A DNA stretch of 64,000 nt from Leclercia sp. 29361 (GTDB lineage Bacteria; Pseudomonadota; Gammaproteobacteria; Enterobacterales; Enterobacteriaceae), in assembly GCF_011290365.1 (NCBI RefSeq), contig NZ_CP049786.1, positions 1,674,001 to 1,738,000 of the forward strand, given 5' to 3'. A program made the position numbers and the translations under genes. Below, in pieces: positions 9,282-21,225 of the stretch (position 1 is its first letter; each line of letters begins with the position of its first letter). A model generated the notes under the pieces. The model was given only the letters and a program-made list of their open reading frames with translations, was not told the origin of the DNA and ran no database searches.

Positions 9282-10069
9282 GCGTGTGCCTCCTTTATCG
9301 CGTAGGCCGGATTCCAGCGCAGCCAGCGGCGTTCAAGCCACTGGGCGCTGACATCCGCCAGTTTGCCGAGCAGGGCGTAGAGAACGATCGCCACCACTAC
9401 CACGTCGGTCTGCAGGAATTCGCGGGCGTTCATCGCCAGGTAGCCAATCCCGGAGTTAGCGGAGATAGTTTCCGCCACGATCAGCGTCAACCACATCAGG
9501 CCAAGAGCGAAACGCACGCCGACCATAATCGAGGGCAGGGCGCCCGGCAGAATGACATGCGTAAACAGAGCGAAGCCGGACAAACCGTAGCTCCGCGCCA
9601 TCTCCACCAGCCCGCGGTCGATGTTACGAATGCCGTGCCAGGTGTTGATGTAGATGGGGAACAGCGTCCCGAGAGCGACGAGGAAAATCTTCGCCGTCTC
9701 GTCGATACCAAACCACAGGATCACCAGCGGGATCAGCGCCAGGTGCGGCACGTTGCGCAGCATCTGGATGGAGGTGTCCAGCAGACGCTCGCCCCAGCGG
9801 GACAGGCCGCTGATCAGACCCAGCGTCAGGCCAATCGACCCGCCAATTGAAAAACCAATCACCGCGCGCCAGGAGCTGATGGCCAGATGCTGCCACAGCT
9901 CACCGCTGGCGCTCAGGGACCAGAAGGCCTCCACCACGCCCTCCGGAGAGGGCAGAATGCGGCTCGACAGCCAACCCACGGAGGATGCCAGCTGCCAGAT
10001 CAGGACAATCCCCACAGGGAGCAGCCAGGGCGCAATGCGCAGCAGCCATTTTTGGGATGGGTTAGCCAT
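9278..10069 (-). CDS. ssuC: alkanesulfonate ABC transporter permease
   Basis: A 263-residue inner-membrane permease with about six membrane segments and a BPD_transp_1 fold; the ATPase-coupling loop ([20 protein letters not shown] region) is clear. It pairs with SsuA and SsuB to import alkanesulfonates as a sulfur source. The ssuD stop lies 9 bp upstream and ssuB overlaps its end by 4 bp, consistent with one transcript. Confidence 0.96.
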   Translation of the reverse strand: MANPSQKWLLRIAPWLLPVGIVLIWQLASSVGWLSSRILPSPEGVVEAFWSLSASGELWQHLAISSWRAVIGFSIGGSIGLTLGLISGLSRWGERLLDTSIQMLRNVPHLALIPLVILWFGIDETAKIFLVALGTLFPIYINTWHGIRNIDRGLVEMARSYGLSGFALFTHVILPGALPSIMVGVRFALGLMWLTLIVAETISANSGIGYLAMNAREFLQTDVVVVAIVLYALLGKLADVSAQWLERRWLRWNPAYAIKEAHA

Positions 10070-10078
10070 GCGATCTCC

Positions 10079-11224
10079 TTAGCTCTGGGCGACTTTACGC
10101 GGGATAAATTCGTTGGCGACCGCTTCACCCTGCTGCAGCAGAGGCTGCGGCTGCGGGATCTGCGGAATAGCCACATCCAGATGCGGGAACAGCAGCTCAC
10201 CCACCTTGTACGCCTCTTCCAGATGCGGATAACCGGATAGAATAAAGCTGTCGATGCCGAGGTCGGCGTATTCATTAATCCGCGCCGCCACGGTCGGGCC
10301 ATCACCCACTAACGCCGTACCCGCCCCGCCGCGCACCAGCCCCACGCCAGCCCACAGGTTCGGGCTGATCTCCAGATTCTCCCGCTTGCCGTTGTGCAGG
10401 GAGGCCATCCGGTGCTGCCCGACGGAGTCGGTGCGGGCGAAGGCGGCCTGGGCTTTGGCAATAGTGTCATCGTCCAGATGGGCGATCAGGCGGTCGGCGG
10501 CCTGCCACGCCTCTTCAGTGGTCTCGCGCACAATCACGTGCAGACGGATCCCGAAGCGCACCTTACGACCGTGGGCCGCGGCTTTGGCACGCACCTGCTC
10601 GATCTTCTCTTTCACCAGTTCCGGCGGCTCGCCCCAGGTGAGATACAAATCCACCTGCTCGGCGGCCAGATCCTGGGCGACGTCCGACGAACCGCCAAAA
10701 TAGAGCGGCGGACGCGGCTGCTGGATCGGCGGGAAGAAGAGTTTGGCATCACGAACATGAATATGTTTGCCCTCGAAGGTCACATTCTCGCCCTCCAGCA
10801 GACGACGCCAGACGTGGGTGAACTCAGAGGAGGCTTCATAACGCTCGGTGTGATCCAGGAAGACGCCGTCCCCGGCCAGCTCCTGCGGATCGCTACCGGT
10901 CACCAGGTTAAACAGCGCGCGTCCGTTCGACAGACGGTCAAGGGTCGCGGCCTGGCGGGCGGCCACTGTCGGAGAGGTCACGCTCGGGCGCAGGGCCACG
11001 AGGAACTTCAGGCGCTGGGTCACCGGGATCATCGACGCCGCCACCAGCCATGCATCTTCGCAGGAGCGTCCGGTCGGGATTAACACCCCGGTAAAGCCAA
11101 TTCGATCGGCGGCCTGGGCAATCTGCTGGAGATAAGCGTGATCCACCGGGCGGGCACCCTCGTCGGTGCCCAGATAGTGTCCATCACCGTGGGTAGGTAA
11201 AAACCAGAACAGATTCAGACTCAT
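10079..11224 (-). CDS. ssuD: FMNH2-dependent alkanesulfonate monooxygenase
   Basis: A 381-residue luciferase-fold flavin monooxygenase, essentially full-length SsuD ([19 protein letters not shown] at the N-terminus). With reduced FMN from SsuE it cleaves C-S bonds of aliphatic sulfonates, releasing sulfite and an aldehyde in the cytoplasm. Its start overlaps the ssuA stop by 4 bp. Confidence 0.97.
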   Translation of the reverse strand: MSLNLFWFLPTHGDGHYLGTDEGARPVDHAYLQQIAQAADRIGFTGVLIPTGRSCEDAWLVAASMIPVTQRLKFLVALRPSVTSPTVAARQAATLDRLSNGRALFNLVTGSDPQELAGDGVFLDHTERYEASSEFTHVWRRLLEGENVTFEGKHIHVRDAKLFFPPIQQPRPPLYFGGSSDVAQDLAAEQVDLYLTWGEPPELVKEKIEQVRAKAAAHGRKVRFGIRLHVIVRETTEEAWQAADRLIAHLDDDTIAKAQAAFARTDSVGQHRMASLHNGKRENLEISPNLWAGVGLVRGGAGTALVGDGPTVAARINEYADLGIDSFILSGYPHLEEAYKVGELLFPHLDVAIPQIPQPQPLLQQGEAVANEFIPRKVAQS

Positions 11225-12183
11225 GATTTAGCTCCTTTTTGCGCGGTCGGTTGCCAGATACGGTCGCGAATATCGATTTTTTTCGGCACCAGGCGGTTGT
11301 CATAGAAGAGATCAGCGGTTTGCTGCTGTAACACGGCGGTATGGGCATCCACTGGTTTGATGACGGTTGGCGGGCGATGGTCAAGGTAGGTGGCAATGAC
11401 CGGCTCCGGAAGCCCCATCGTTTTGGCCAGCAGGGCGATACTGGCCTGACGCTGACTCTGGGTAAGGGCATCCGCCTCGCTAAAGGTATTCAGTACGCCC
11501 TGAACGAATTCACCGTTTTTCTCTGCATAAGGGCGAGCGGCAAGGTAGAAGGAGCCGGTCTGTTTCAGGCTTTCACCATCTTTCAGCACCTTTACGCCAC
11601 CCTGCAGCAGGGCCGCGGAGTAGTAGGGGTCCCAGATTGCCCAGGCATCGACGTTGTTTTGCTGGAAGGCGGCGCGGGCATCTGCCGGGGAAAGATAAAC
11701 TGGCTGAATATCTTTAAAAGTCAGACCCGCCTGCTGTAGGGCGCGCAATAGCAGATTGTGGGAGCTGGACCCTTTCTGGAAAGCCACCTTATGGCCTTTG
11801 AGATCCGCCACGGTTTTGATCGGGCTGTTTTCAGGGACCAGAATCACTTCGGCTTTCGGTTTAGGCGGCTCCACGCCGACGTAAACCAGGTCTGCCCCGG
11901 CGGCCTGGGCGAAGATAGGCGGGATATCGCCGGTGCTGCCGAGATCGATACTGCCGACGTTCAGCGCCTCCAGCATCTGCGGGCCTGCCGGGAACTCTAC
12001 CCAGGAGAATTTGGTGTCCGGGTAGCGTTTTTCCAGCAGCTGATGGCTTTTCGCCAGCACCATGCTGACGCTGCCTTTCTGGTAGCCAATACGCAGGCTC
12101 TCGGGGGCGGGATCGGCGGCATGCGCCAGGCCGGAGAGGGCCACCAGACCGGCCAGGCTCAGGCGTGCAAGGGATTTAAACAT
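11221..12183 (-). CDS. ssuA: periplasmic alkanesulfonate-binding protein
   Basis: A 320-residue periplasmic binding protein (E. coli SsuA 319). The start is placed at [10 protein letters not shown], which gives a normal signal peptide ending in LAHA|AD; a longer frame to 12318 would run through ssuE in another frame. Begins 8 bp inside the ssuE end. It delivers sulfonates to SsuBC. Confidence 0.95.
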   Translation of the reverse strand: MFKSLARLSLAGLVALSGLAHAADPAPESLRIGYQKGSVSMVLAKSHQLLEKRYPDTKFSWVEFPAGPQMLEALNVGSIDLGSTGDIPPIFAQAAGADLVYVGVEPPKPKAEVILVPENSPIKTVADLKGHKVAFQKGSSSHNLLLRALQQAGLTFKDIQPVYLSPADARAAFQQNNVDAWAIWDPYYSAALLQGGVKVLKDGESLKQTGSFYLAARPYAEKNGEFVQGVLNTFSEADALTQSQRQASIALLAKTMGLPEPVIATYLDHRPPTVIKPVDAHTAVLQQQTADLFYDNRLVPKKIDIRDRIWQPTAQKGAKS

Positions 12184-12751
12184 GGGCGACTCCTTTCTGA
12201 AGACCAAAGGCAGGAACCTGAACGTCGCGGCGATGCAGCGCCTGCCAGAAGGTCTCCAGGGCGCTGTCGAGGCGGGTTTGCAGGTTAGGGGTAAAGTGCG
12301 GCTTGTGCTGGTAGTCAATCACCTGCGAGTCGTCGGCAAACACGCCGTGCAGAATCTCCTGAGCCTTCAGGGCGCTGAGCACCGGCTTCAGGGCATAATC
12401 CACCGCCAGCAGGTGAGCGACGGTGCCGCCGGTCGCCAGCGGCAGTACGATTTTGTTCTCCAGCGCGCGCTCCGGCAGCAGATCGAGCAGGGTTTTCAGG
12501 GCACCGGAAAACGAGGCCTTATACACCGGCGTGGCGACGATCAGCCCGTCGGCGTCTTTAAGCTGCTCATTAAGGGTTTTCAGCGCCGGACTGTCGAAGC
12601 GGGCATAGAGAAGATCTTCCGGAGCGAAGTTATGCAGATTCCAGTGGAACACTTCGACATCCAGAGAGGTGAGCTGCTCCCGGGCATACTCCAGCAGCGC
12701 GCTGGAGCGGGAAGGAAATCGCGGACTGCCGGCCAACGTAATGACGCGCAT
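12176..12751 (-). CDS. ssuE: NAD(P)H-dependent FMN reductase
   Basis: A 191-residue flavodoxin-fold reductase that supplies FMNH2 to SsuD. The N-terminal phosphate loop [16 protein letters not shown] and the [11 protein letters not shown] segment match the family. It is the first gene of ssuEADCB; AAGGAG precedes the ATG by a short gap. The 248-bp upstream region, shared with divergent pyrD, should hold the Cbl/CysB-controlled promoter; I could not define the sites by eye. Confidence 0.96.
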   Translation of the reverse strand: MRVITLAGSPRFPSRSSALLEYAREQLTSLDVEVFHWNLHNFAPEDLLYARFDSPALKTLNEQLKDADGLIVATPVYKASFSGALKTLLDLLPERALENKIVLPLATGGTVAHLLAVDYALKPVLSALKAQEILHGVFADDSQVIDYQHKPHFTPNLQTRLDSALETFWQALHRRDVQVPAFGLQKGVAHV

Positions 12752-12953
12752 AGATGCTCCTTATAACCAATTATTTGCTTTTATCTAACATTGATAACAT
12801 TTGTTGGCAGTGTGGCATCGCTGGCTTATTCCACTAAATGATTTATACGCAGAATAAATGCCAAAAAATGAATAAAGGAGGGGTGAAAAGTAAACGATTG
12901 CTTCTGGTGAGGTTTTTTTTGCCGCAGGTCAATTCCCTTTCCGGCTGCGATCG

Positions 12954-12996
12954 CTGATAATTCGGCCCCGGTTTGCACACCGGGAATCCAGGAGAG
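12954..12996 (+). promoter_or_regulatory. pyrD promoter start region and CTP-sensing leader hairpin
   Basis: TGATAAT (12954-12960) is a good -10 box. The likely start is in GGCCCCGG just after it, followed by CCCGG...CCGGG (12967-12984) and the AGGAG ribosome site (12990-12994). In enteric bacteria pyrD is controlled by a shift of start site between C and G with CTP level; the C-start transcript folds and blocks translation. The sequence here keeps that arrangement. Confidence 0.7.
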
Positions 12997-12999
12997 TTC

Positions 13000-14010
13000 A
13001 TGTACTACCCCTTCGTTCGTAAAGCCCTTTTCCAGCTCGATCCTGAGCGCGCTCATGAATTTACATTCCAGCAGTTACGCCGTATTACGGGAACCCCGCT
13101 TGAAGCGCTGGTGCGCCAGAGAGTGATGGAGAAGCCGGTCACCTGCATGGGTTTAACCTTTAAGAACTCACTGGGTCTGGCAGCAGGGCTGGATAAAAAC
13201 GGCGAGTGCATCGATGCACTGGGTGCGATGGGCTTTGGCTCTATCGAAATTGGCACCGTCACGCCACGTCCGCAGCCGGGTAACGACAAGCCGCGCCTGT
13301 TCCGCCTGGTGGAGGCCGAAGGGCTGATCAATCGCATGGGCTTTAATAACCTCGGCGTCGATCATCTGGTTGAGAATGTGAAGAAAGCCCATTTCGATGG
13401 GGTTCTGGGCATTAATATCGGTAAAAATAAAGACACGCCGGTCGAGCAGGGCAAAGATGACTACCTGATTTGTATGGAAAAAGTTTACGCCTACGCCGGG
13501 TATATTGCGGTGAATATCTCTTCACCTAACACCCCGGGCCTGCGCACCCTGCAATACGGTGAAGCGCTCGACGATTTATTACTCGCCATCAAGAATAAGC
13601 AAAATGAACTCCAGGCGAAGCATCATAAATATGTGCCGGTGGCCGTTAAAATTGCTCCGGATCTGACCGTAGAAGAGCTGGTGCAGGTCGCCGACAGTTT
13701 AGTTCGTCATAATATTGATGGCGTTATTGCCACCAATACCACCCTCGATCGCTCTCTGGTTCAGGGAATGAAATATTGCGACGAAATGGGGGGCCTGAGC
13801 GGGCGTCCGGTGCAGTTAAAAAGCACCGAAATTATTCGTCGTCTGTCAGAAGAATTAAAGGGTCGCCTGCCGATCATTGGCGTAGGCGGTATAGATTCAG
13901 TCATGGCCGCGCGCGAGAAAATGGCGGCTGGCGCTTCGCTGGTGCAGATATATTCAGGCTTTATTTTCAAAGGCCCGCCGCTGATTAAAGAAATCGTTAA
14001 TCATATCTAA
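13000..14010 (+). CDS. pyrD: dihydroorotate dehydrogenase (quinone), class 2
   Basis: A 336-residue membrane-associated flavoenzyme that oxidises dihydroorotate to orotate with quinone, the fourth step of pyrimidine synthesis. The start is at [11 protein letters not shown] behind AGGAG; an ATG nine codons upstream lies in the leader hairpin and is not conserved. FMN and substrate motifs include NISSPNTPG and GVGGIDS. Same length as the E. coli protein. Divergent from ssuE. Confidence 0.97.
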   Translation: MYYPFVRKALFQLDPERAHEFTFQQLRRITGTPLEALVRQRVMEKPVTCMGLTFKNSLGLAAGLDKNGECIDALGAMGFGSIEIGTVTPRPQPGNDKPRLFRLVEAEGLINRMGFNNLGVDHLVENVKKAHFDGVLGINIGKNKDTPVEQGKDDYLICMEKVYAYAGYIAVNISSPNTPGLRTLQYGEALDDLLLAIKNKQNELQAKHHKYVPVAVKIAPDLTVEELVQVADSLVRHNIDGVIATNTTLDRSLVQGMKYCDEMGGLSGRPVQLKSTEIIRRLSEELKGRLPIIGVGGIDSVMAAREKMAAGASLVQIYSGFIFKGPPLIKEIVNHI

Positions 14011-14027
14011 TCTTTTAGCATGACTGG

Positions 14028-14062
14028 CAACCAGGGCTTTATTTCCAGCTCTGGTTGTTTTA
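14028..14062 (+). terminator. probable pyrD terminator
   Basis: CAACCAG (14028-14034) pairs with CTGGTTG (14051-14057), followed by TTTTAT; the loop is long, so the call is moderate. Confidence 0.5.
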
Positions 14063-14178
14063 TATTCCCGGACTGTTGCTTTATTAGACATTGTAGTCTT
14101 TGATTATTGCAGTTAAAAAAAGCGAAGCGGCAATAAGGACTTTCTTAGGACAGGACGTTTCGGGAACGGGAGAGACAG

Positions 14179-14715
14179 ATGCGAATTAAACCTGACGATA
14201 ACTGGCGCTGGTATTTCTGTGACGAGCACGATCGCATGATGCTCGATCTGGCCAATGGTATGTTGTTTCGTTCGCGTTTTGCCCGCCGGATGTTAACCCC
14301 GGACGCCTTTGCCGATACCGGTTTTTGCGTCGATGATGCCGCACTCTACTTCTCCTTTGAAGAAAAATGCCGCGACCTCGACCTGTCGAAAGAACAACGC
14401 GCCGAGCTGGTGCTCAATGCGCTGGTGGCGATCCGCTTCCTCAAACCTCAGATGCCGAAAAGCTGGCACTTTCTTGCCCACAATGAGCGCTGGTCGCCGG
14501 TTACCGGTGATGCGGCGTGCGTCAGCCTGAGCGAGAGTGCAGAGCAGGTGAATTTGCTGGTGGTGGAGCCGGGCGATAATGCCGCGCTCTGTTTACTGGC
14601 GCAGCCGACGGTGACCATTGCCGGGCGCACCATGCAGTTGGGCGACCCGATTAAAGTGATGAATGACCGACTGAAACCACAGCCGGTCACCTTCAGCCTC
14701 GAGCAGGCCGTTTAG
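14179..14715 (+). CDS. zapC: cell division protein ZapC
   Basis: A 178-residue cytoplasmic protein (E. coli 180) that binds FtsZ and promotes bundling of Z-ring filaments. The N-terminus [13 protein letters not shown] and C-terminus FSLEQAV match the family. A good GGGAG site precedes the ATG. Its stop overlaps the convergent ycbX stop by 4 bp, leaving no room for a separate terminator. Confidence 0.95.
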   Translation: MRIKPDDNWRWYFCDEHDRMMLDLANGMLFRSRFARRMLTPDAFADTGFCVDDAALYFSFEEKCRDLDLSKEQRAELVLNALVAIRFLKPQMPKSWHFLAHNERWSPVTGDAACVSLSESAEQVNLLVVEPGDNAALCLLAQPTVTIAGRTMQLGDPIKVMNDRLKPQPVTFSLEQAV

Positions 14716-15821
14716 GCTTCCAGCTGTAACGAGGTTTTCGGTACGCAGCTGCAGCACAGAATTGTGCCGTCACTGCCGATAGCCGATTTCTTCAGCGCAC
14801 TCACTTCGCCTTCTACCAGCGTGATGCGACAGCATCCGCAGATCCCCGCCCGACAGGAATAGGGCACGCGAATACCGGCCTGTTCAAGCTGTTCCAGTAA
14901 CACCTGCTGATTGTTTCCGCGGATCGTCTGACCCTGCCACTGGATAGTGACCGCCGTGGCGGGTTGTGTCTCCACCTCTGTCGCCTCTTCCTCAGCGCCT
15001 GCGCCGTAGATCCGGCCTGGCCCGGTGGAGAGGATTTCCACCTCGTCGCCCACGCGGATCACGCCGCTGGTGCGTGGGATCAGGTTCTGACCGAAATCCA
15101 CATCGCCGTTATCCTGCGCGGTGCGGAAAGATTGCAGGGTTTTGAGTGGCTCACCGGCAGGGTGCTTCTGCCCCTTTTCCGGGCTGACGGTGGTAAAGAT
15201 GCAGCGGCTGCAGGGTTTCACCACGTCAAAGATCACGTCGCCGATGCGGATCACTTTCCAGGTATCTTCTTCCCAGGCCGTTGCGCCGGTGACCACCAGA
15301 TTCGGGCGGAACTGCTCCATCTGTACGCTCGCCGGGCAGCGCTTTTGCAGGTCGCGCAGCGAAGCGTCGTTGGTGAGCAGAAACGGGAAGCCGTCGGCAA
15401 ATGACAGTGGCACCGCGGCGAAATCTTTGACGCGTCGCGTCAGTTCGGGCCCGACCCAGCGGAGCTGCACCGGGCGCGAAAAGAATTCGCTCATCCAGCG
15501 GTTGATCGCGTCCGGGGCGATACGGGCGGTAAAGTGGTTGCCCCACACTTCGGTAGGCGCATCCGCTGGCGCAAAATCGCTGAAGCGAACGATACTACTG
15601 GAACCGTCCGGCGCGGTGAGATGCAGACCATCCTGAACCGGGGCCGGGGTGAAGCGAACCATCTGTGGGAACTGGCGGGCGGTGATGAAGGTGCCATCCG
15701 GTTCAGTGACCATAAAAATGCGATCGTAGGCAAAACCGCTGACGTCTGCGAAGGCATGCGTCAGCCCAATACCGCGCATGGATTTGACCGGATGAATGAA
15801 AAGCCTGGATAACGTTGCCAC
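14712..15821 (-). CDS. ycbX: MOSC and 2Fe-2S domain protein YcbX
   Basis: A 369-residue protein with an N-terminal beta-barrel and MOSC domain (residues ~1-260; conserved Cys in VVKPCSRC) and a C-terminal plant-type ferredoxin domain with [11 protein letters not shown]. In E. coli YcbX is a molybdenum-dependent enzyme that detoxifies N-hydroxylated base analogues such as 6-hydroxylaminopurine, working with CysJ as electron donor. Convergent with zapC and divergent from rlmL. Confidence 0.95.
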   Translation of the reverse strand: MATLSRLFIHPVKSMRGIGLTHAFADVSGFAYDRIFMVTEPDGTFITARQFPQMVRFTPAPVQDGLHLTAPDGSSSIVRFSDFAPADAPTEVWGNHFTARIAPDAINRWMSEFFSRPVQLRWVGPELTRRVKDFAAVPLSFADGFPFLLTNDASLRDLQKRCPASVQMEQFRPNLVVTGATAWEEDTWKVIRIGDVIFDVVKPCSRCIFTTVSPEKGQKHPAGEPLKTLQSFRTAQDNGDVDFGQNLIPRTSGVIRVGDEVEILSTGPGRIYGAGAEEEATEVETQPATAVTIQWQGQTIRGNNQQVLLEQLEQAGIRVPYSCRAGICGCCRITLVEGEVSALKKSAIGSDGTILCCSCVPKTSLQLEA

Positions 15822-15920
15822 GGCACCGTCCCCTCAAATGAAAATAAGCCCTCAACTTTATGACATAGAGCCCAGATTGGCTATAATGCGCAGCAATTTT
15901 CTTAGAGTAAAAGTGACGAT

Positions 15921-18029
15921 ATGAATTCTCTGTTTGCCAGTACGGCCCGTGGGCTGGAAGAGCTGTTAAAAACTGAACTGGAAAGCCTGGGCGCACAAGA
16001 GTGCCAGGTGGTTCAGGGTGGTGTCCATTTTCAGGGCGACACGCGGCTTATTTACCAGAGCCTGATGTGGAGTCGCCTGGCCTCACGCATCATGTTGCCG
16101 ATGAGAGAGTGCAAGGTTTACAGCGATCTCGATCTTTATCTGGGCGTGCAGACGATTAACTGGACAGAGATTTTTGCCCCGGGTGCCACCTTTGCGGTGC
16201 ACTTCAGCGGCCTGAACGATGAGATCCGCAACAGCCAGTACGGCGCGTTGAAGGTCAAAGATGCCATCGTCGACAGCTTTACCCGTAAAAATCTGGAACG
16301 CCCGAACGTCGATCGCGAAAACCCGGATCTGCGTATCAACGTGCGTCTGAATAAAGAGATCGCCAGCATCGCACTGGATCTGTGTGGTGAGGGCCTGCAC
16401 CAGCGCGGCTACCGCGATCGGGCGGGTATCGCCCCGATCAAAGAGAACCTGGCCGCAGCCATTGTGATGCGTTCCGGCTGGCAGCCGGGTACGCCAATGC
16501 TCGATCCAATGTGCGGTTCCGGCACGCTGCTGATTGAAGCGGCTATGCTGGCGACCGACCGTGCACCGGGACTGCATCGCGGCCAGTGGGGCTTTAAGGG
16601 CTGGGCTCAGCACGACGAGGCGGTCTGGCAGGAGGTGAAAGCCGAAGCCCAGACCCGCGCCCGCGCAGGGCTGGCGGCCTATGAATCCCATTTCTACGGC
16701 TCTGACAGCGATAGCCGCGTGATTGAACGCGCACGCAGCAACGCCCGTCGCGCCGGGATTGGCGATCTGGTCACCTTTGAGGTAAAAGACGTCTCCCGGC
16801 TCACCAACCCGTTGCCGAAAGGCCCGTACGGGACGGTGATCAGCAACCCGCCTTACGGCGAACGTCTGGACAGCGAGCCGGCGCTGATTGCTCTGCACAG
16901 CCTGCTGGGCCGCACCATGAAAGATCTGTTTGGCGGCTGGAATCTCTCCCTGTTCAGCGCCTCGCCGGAGCTGCTGAGCTGCCTGCAGCTGCGCGCCGAG
17001 CGTCAGTTCAAGGCCAAAAACGGCCCGCTGGACTGTGTGCAGAAAAACTATCACCTGGCCGAGAAAGAAGCCGACAGCAAACCGGCCAGCATCGCGGAAG
17101 ATTATGCCAACCGTCTGCGTAAGAACCTGAAGAAATTTGAAAAATGGGCGAAGCAGGAGGGTATTGAGTGCTATCGCCTGTATGACGCCGATCTGCCGGA
17201 ATACAACGTGGCGGTCGACCGCTACGGCGAGTGGGTGGTGGTGCAGGAGTATGCTCCGCCAAAAACCGTCGATCCGCAGAAAGCGCGCCAGCGTATGCTG
17301 GATATCATCGCCGCCACCATCAACGTGCTGAACATCGCTCCAAACAAGCTGATCCTCAAGACCCGTGAGCGTCAGAAGGGTAAAAATCAGTACGAGAAGA
17401 TGAACAGCAAGGGCGAGTTTATCGAAGTGGGCGAATACAACGCGCGCCTGTGGGTTAACCTGACCGACTACCTCGATACCGGCCTGTTCCTTGACCACCG
17501 TATTGCCCGTCGTATGCTGGGCCAGATGAGCAAAGGTAAAGACTTCCTGAACCTCTTCTCCTATACCGGCAGCGCCAGCGTCCATGCGGGTCTGGGTGGC
17601 GCACGTACCACCACCACCGTGGATATGTCCCGCACCTATCTGGAGTGGGCAGAGCGCAACCTGCGTCTCAACGGCCTGACCGGCCGGGCGCACCGTCTGC
17701 TGCAGGCCGACGTGCTGGGCTGGCTGCGCGAATCGGATGAACAGTTCGATCTGATCTTTATCGATCCGCCGACCTTCTCCAACTCCAAACGTATGGAAGA
17801 GTCTTTTGATGTGCAGCGCGACCATCTGGCGCTGATGAAAGACCTCAAACGGATGCTGCGTAAAGGCGGCACCATCATGTTCTCGAACAACAAGCGCGGT
17901 TTCCGCATGGATCATGACGGGTTAGCTGAACTGGGGCTGAAAGCACAAGAGATCAGTCAAAAAACCTTGTCCCAGGATTTTGCCCGTAACCGTCAGATCC
18001 ACAACTGCTGGCTCATCACCGCCGCCTGA
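15921..18029 (+). CDS. rlmL: fused 23S rRNA G2445 and G2069 methyltransferase
   Basis: A 702-residue bifunctional enzyme (RlmKL). THUMP plus first methyltransferase (RlmL, m2G2445): DPMCGSGT at 195-202 and NPPYGERL near 310. Second methyltransferase (RlmK, m7G2069): [12 protein letters not shown] near 542-553 and [11 protein letters not shown] near 615. Same length as E. coli. Only 12 bp separate it from uup, so the two are probably co-transcribed. Confidence 0.96.
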   Translation: MNSLFASTARGLEELLKTELESLGAQECQVVQGGVHFQGDTRLIYQSLMWSRLASRIMLPMRECKVYSDLDLYLGVQTINWTEIFAPGATFAVHFSGLNDEIRNSQYGALKVKDAIVDSFTRKNLERPNVDRENPDLRINVRLNKEIASIALDLCGEGLHQRGYRDRAGIAPIKENLAAAIVMRSGWQPGTPMLDPMCGSGTLLIEAAMLATDRAPGLHRGQWGFKGWAQHDEAVWQEVKAEAQTRARAGLAAYESHFYGSDSDSRVIERARSNARRAGIGDLVTFEVKDVSRLTNPLPKGPYGTVISNPPYGERLDSEPALIALHSLLGRTMKDLFGGWNLSLFSASPELLSCLQLRAERQFKAKNGPLDCVQKNYHLAEKEADSKPASIAEDYANRLRKNLKKFEKWAKQEGIECYRLYDADLPEYNVAVDRYGEWVVVQEYAPPKTVDPQKARQRMLDIIAATINVLNIAPNKLILKTRERQKGKNQYEKMNSKGEFIEVGEYNARLWVNLTDYLDTGLFLDHRIARRMLGQMSKGKDFLNLFSYTGSASVHAGLGGARTTTTVDMSRTYLEWAERNLRLNGLTGRAHRLLQADVLGWLRESDEQFDLIFIDPPTFSNSKRMEESFDVQRDHLALMKDLKRMLRKGGTIMFSNNKRGFRMDHDGLAELGLKAQEISQKTLSQDFARNRQIHNCWLITAA

Positions 18030-18041
18030 AAGGAAAAATAA

Positions 18042-19949
18042 ATGTCATTAATTAGTATGCATGGCGCGTGGCTGTCATTCAGCGACTCACCCCTTCTCGA
18101 TAACGCAGAACTGCATATCGAAGATAACGAACGTGTCTGTCTGGTAGGCCGTAATGGCGCCGGTAAATCGACCCTGATGAAGATCCTCAACCGCGAGCAG
18201 GGGCTGGATGACGGGCGTATCGTTTACGAGCAGGACCTGGTGGTGGCGCGTTTGCAACAGGATCCGCCGCGTAACGTGCAGGGCAGCGTCTATGATTTTG
18301 TGGCCGAAGGGATCGCCGAGCAGGCGGAGTACCTGAAGGGTTACCACGAGATCTCGCACCTGGTGATGACCGACCCGAGCACCAAAAACCTCAACGAGAT
18401 GGCGCGTCTGCAGGAGCTGCTGGACCACCACGGCCTGTGGCAGCTGGAAAACCGCATCAACGAAGTGCTGGCGCAGTTAGGTCTGGAAGCTGACATGCCG
18501 CTGGCCTCCCTCTCCGGTGGCTGGCTGCGTAAAGCTGCCCTGGGCCGGGCACTGGTCAGCGGGCCGAAAGTGCTGCTGCTCGATGAACCGACGAACCACC
18601 TGGATATCGAAACCATCGACTGGCTGGAAGGGTTCCTGAAAACCTTCGGCGGTACCATTATCTTTATCTCGCATGACCGTTCGTTTATTCGCAATATGGC
18701 GACCCGCATTGTCGATCTCGACCGCGGCAAGCTGGTGACCTATCCGGGCGATTACGACACCTACCTGCTGGAAAAAGAGGAAAACCTGCGCGTAGAAGAG
18801 CTGCAAAACGCCGAGTTCGACCGCAAGCTGGCCCAGGAAGAGGTGTGGATCCGTCAGGGCATCAAAGCCCGCCGTACCCGTAACGAAGGCCGCGTCCGTG
18901 CCCTGAAAGCGATGCGTCGTGAGCGTAGCGAGCGCCGTGAAGTGATGGGCAGCGCGAAGATGCAGGTCGAAGAGGCGAGCCGCTCCGGCAAAATCGTCTT
19001 TGAGATGGAAAACGTTAACTACCAGGTTGACGGCAAAGTGCTGGTGAGAGATTTCTCTGCCCAGGTGCAGCGCGGGGATAAAATTGCCCTTATCGGCCCG
19101 AATGGCTGCGGTAAAACCACGCTGCTGAAGCTGATGCTGGATCAACTGAAAGCCGACAGCGGTCGCATCCATTGCGGGACCAAGCTGGAAGTGGCCTACT
19201 TCGACCAGCACCGTGCCGAACTGGACCCGGACAGAACGGTGATGGACAACCTCGCAGAAGGTAAGCAGGAAGTGATGGTGAACGGGAAACCGCGCCATGT
19301 GCTGGGCTATCTGCAGGACTTCCTGTTCCATCCAAAACGGGCCATGACCCCGGTTCGAGCCCTCTCCGGAGGGGAGCGTAACCGCCTGTTACTGGCACGT
19401 TTGTTCCTGAAACCCAGCAACCTGCTGATTCTCGATGAACCAACGAACGATCTTGATGTGGAAACGCTGGAACTTCTTGAAGAACTGATTGATAGTTATC
19501 AGGGAACGGTGATGCTGGTGAGCCACGATCGTCAGTTCGTGGACAATACCGTGACCGAATGCTGGATCTTCGAAGGTCAGGGCCGTATCGGACGCTATGT
19601 GGGCGGCTACCACGATGCCCGCGGACAGCAGGCGCAGTCGCTGGCGACAAAGCAGTCAAAAGCGAAGAGCGAAGCGGAAGTTGCTGTAACCAAAGCAGAA
19701 ACGGTCAAACGCGGCAGTAACAAACTAAGCTATAACCTCCAACGCGAACTGGAAAGCTTGCCGCAGCGTCTGGAAGAGCTGGAAGCGAGTCTGGAAAGTT
19801 TGCAGGCTCAGGTGGCCGACGCGTCATTCTTTAGCCAGCCGCATGACCATACGCAAAAAGTGCTGGCCGATATGGCCCAGGCTGAGCGGGCGCTGGAAGA
19901 GGCATTTGAACGCTGGGAATATCTTGAGGCTCTGAAAAACGGCGCATAA
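18042..19949 (+). CDS. uup: ABC-F ATPase Uup
   Basis: A 635-residue soluble protein with two ABC domains: Walker A GRNGAGKST (36-44) with signature LSGGW, and a second GPNGCGKTT with LSGGERNR. A linker follows the first domain and a C-terminal coiled coil starts near residue 560 (QRELESLPQRLEELEASLESL). ABC-F proteins act on the ribosome; Uup also binds branched DNA and lowers precise transposon excision. Follows rlmL by 12 bp. Confidence 0.96.
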   Translation: MSLISMHGAWLSFSDSPLLDNAELHIEDNERVCLVGRNGAGKSTLMKILNREQGLDDGRIVYEQDLVVARLQQDPPRNVQGSVYDFVAEGIAEQAEYLKGYHEISHLVMTDPSTKNLNEMARLQELLDHHGLWQLENRINEVLAQLGLEADMPLASLSGGWLRKAALGRALVSGPKVLLLDEPTNHLDIETIDWLEGFLKTFGGTIIFISHDRSFIRNMATRIVDLDRGKLVTYPGDYDTYLLEKEENLRVEELQNAEFDRKLAQEEVWIRQGIKARRTRNEGRVRALKAMRRERSERREVMGSAKMQVEEASRSGKIVFEMENVNYQVDGKVLVRDFSAQVQRGDKIALIGPNGCGKTTLLKLMLDQLKADSGRIHCGTKLEVAYFDQHRAELDPDRTVMDNLAEGKQEVMVNGKPRHVLGYLQDFLFHPKRAMTPVRALSGGERNRLLLARLFLKPSNLLILDEPTNDLDVETLELLEELIDSYQGTVMLVSHDRQFVDNTVTECWIFEGQGRIGRYVGGYHDARGQQAQSLATKQSKAKSEAEVAVTKAETVKRGSNKLSYNLQRELESLPQRLEELEASLESLQAQVADASFFSQPHDHTQKVLADMAQAERALEEAFERWEYLEALKNGA

Positions 19950-19967
19950 GTTAAACATGGAGCCAGT

Positions 19968-21221
19968 ATGTGTGAACATCACCATGCCGATCGGCATATT
20001 TTATGCTCCCAGTGCGATATGCTCGTGGCGCTACCCGCGCTCGAGCATGGACACAAAGCGGCATGCCCGCGATGCGGGACAACGCTGACAACGAAGTGGG
20101 ATGCGCCGCGGCAGCGTCCCACTGCTTATGCTATTGCTGCGCTGTTCATGCTGATCCTCTCCAACCTGTTTCCCTTTATCTATATGAAAGTGGGGGGTAT
20201 CACCAGCGAAGTGCATTTGCTGGAGATACCCGGCGTGATGTTCTCGGAAGATTACGCCAGTCTGGGCACCTTCTTTATGCTCTTCGTCCAGATCGTGCCG
20301 GCGTTTTGTCTGGTGGTTATCCTGCTGCTCGTGAACCGCGTGCAGATGCCCAGGGCACTGAAAATCAGGCTGGCGCGGATCCTGTTCCAGTTAAAAAGCT
20401 GGGGAATGGCGGAGATTTTTCTTGCCGGGATCCTGGTGAGCTTTGTCAAGCTGATGGCCTACGGCGACGTGGGCGTTGGCAGCAGCTTTATTCCCTGGTG
20501 TCTCTATTGCGTATTGCAGCTGCGCGCGTTCCAGTGTGTGGACCGCCGCTGGGCATGGGACGATATCGCCCCGGCGCCGGTGCTGGCGCAAAAGCTGAAG
20601 GTCGGCGTTCCGGGGATCCACCAGAATCTGCGCCTCTGTTCCTGCTGTACGGCGATCCTCCCGGTCGACCAGGAAGTCTGTCCGCGTTGCGAAAGCAAAG
20701 GGCACGTGCGGCGTAAAAACAGTCTTCAGTGGACGATGGCGCTGCTCATCACCTCGATCATGCTTTATCTCCCTGCCAACATCCTGCCGATTATGATCAC
20801 GAATCTGCTGGGGGATGAGATGCCCTCGACCATCATGGCCGGGGTGGTCCTGCTGTGGGGGGAAGGGTCCTACCCGGTAGCCTTAGTCATTTTTATCGCC
20901 AGTATCATGGTCCCTACGCTCAAAATGATTGCCATTGCCTGGCTCTGCTGGGATGCCAAAGGACACGGCAAGCGGGATAGCGAGCGAATGCATTTTATTT
21001 ATGAAGTCGTTGAGTTTGTTGGACGCTGGTCAATGATTGACGTATTCGTGATTGCCGTTCTGTCTGCCCTGGTGCGGATAGGGGGGCTAATGAGTATTTA
21101 CCCAGCCATTGGGGCGCTAATGTTTGCATTGGTCGTTATTATGACCATGTTTGCGGCCATGACCTTCGATCCGCGTTTATCGTGGGATCGTGAGCCAGAG
21201 TCGAGCCATGAGGATGAATAA
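19968..21221 (+). CDS. pqiA: intermembrane lipid transport protein PqiA
   Basis: A 417-residue inner-membrane protein with two repeated PqiA domains, each headed by a four-cysteine zinc ribbon (C13, C16, C33, C36 and LCSCCTA...CPRC near 222-240) and four membrane helices. It is the membrane partner of the PqiB needle in lipid transfer between inner and outer membranes; pqi genes are paraquat-inducible in E. coli (SoxRS). The uup stop is 18 bp upstream. Confidence 0.95.
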   Translation: MCEHHHADRHILCSQCDMLVALPALEHGHKAACPRCGTTLTTKWDAPRQRPTAYAIAALFMLILSNLFPFIYMKVGGITSEVHLLEIPGVMFSEDYASLGTFFMLFVQIVPAFCLVVILLLVNRVQMPRALKIRLARILFQLKSWGMAEIFLAGILVSFVKLMAYGDVGVGSSFIPWCLYCVLQLRAFQCVDRRWAWDDIAPAPVLAQKLKVGVPGIHQNLRLCSCCTAILPVDQEVCPRCESKGHVRRKNSLQWTMALLITSIMLYLPANILPIMITNLLGDEMPSTIMAGVVLLWGEGSYPVALVIFIASIMVPTLKMIAIAWLCWDAKGHGKRDSERMHFIYEVVEFVGRWSMIDVFVIAVLSALVRIGGLMSIYPAIGALMFALVVIMTMFAAMTFDPRLSWDREPESSHEDE

Positions 21222-21225
21222 AAGC

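Noticed and set aside
16083..17915. 610-codon open frame on the minus strand
   Set aside because: It lies entirely opposite rlmL, whose protein is clearly conserved; the frame is a shadow caused by GC-rich codon use, with no recognisable domains.
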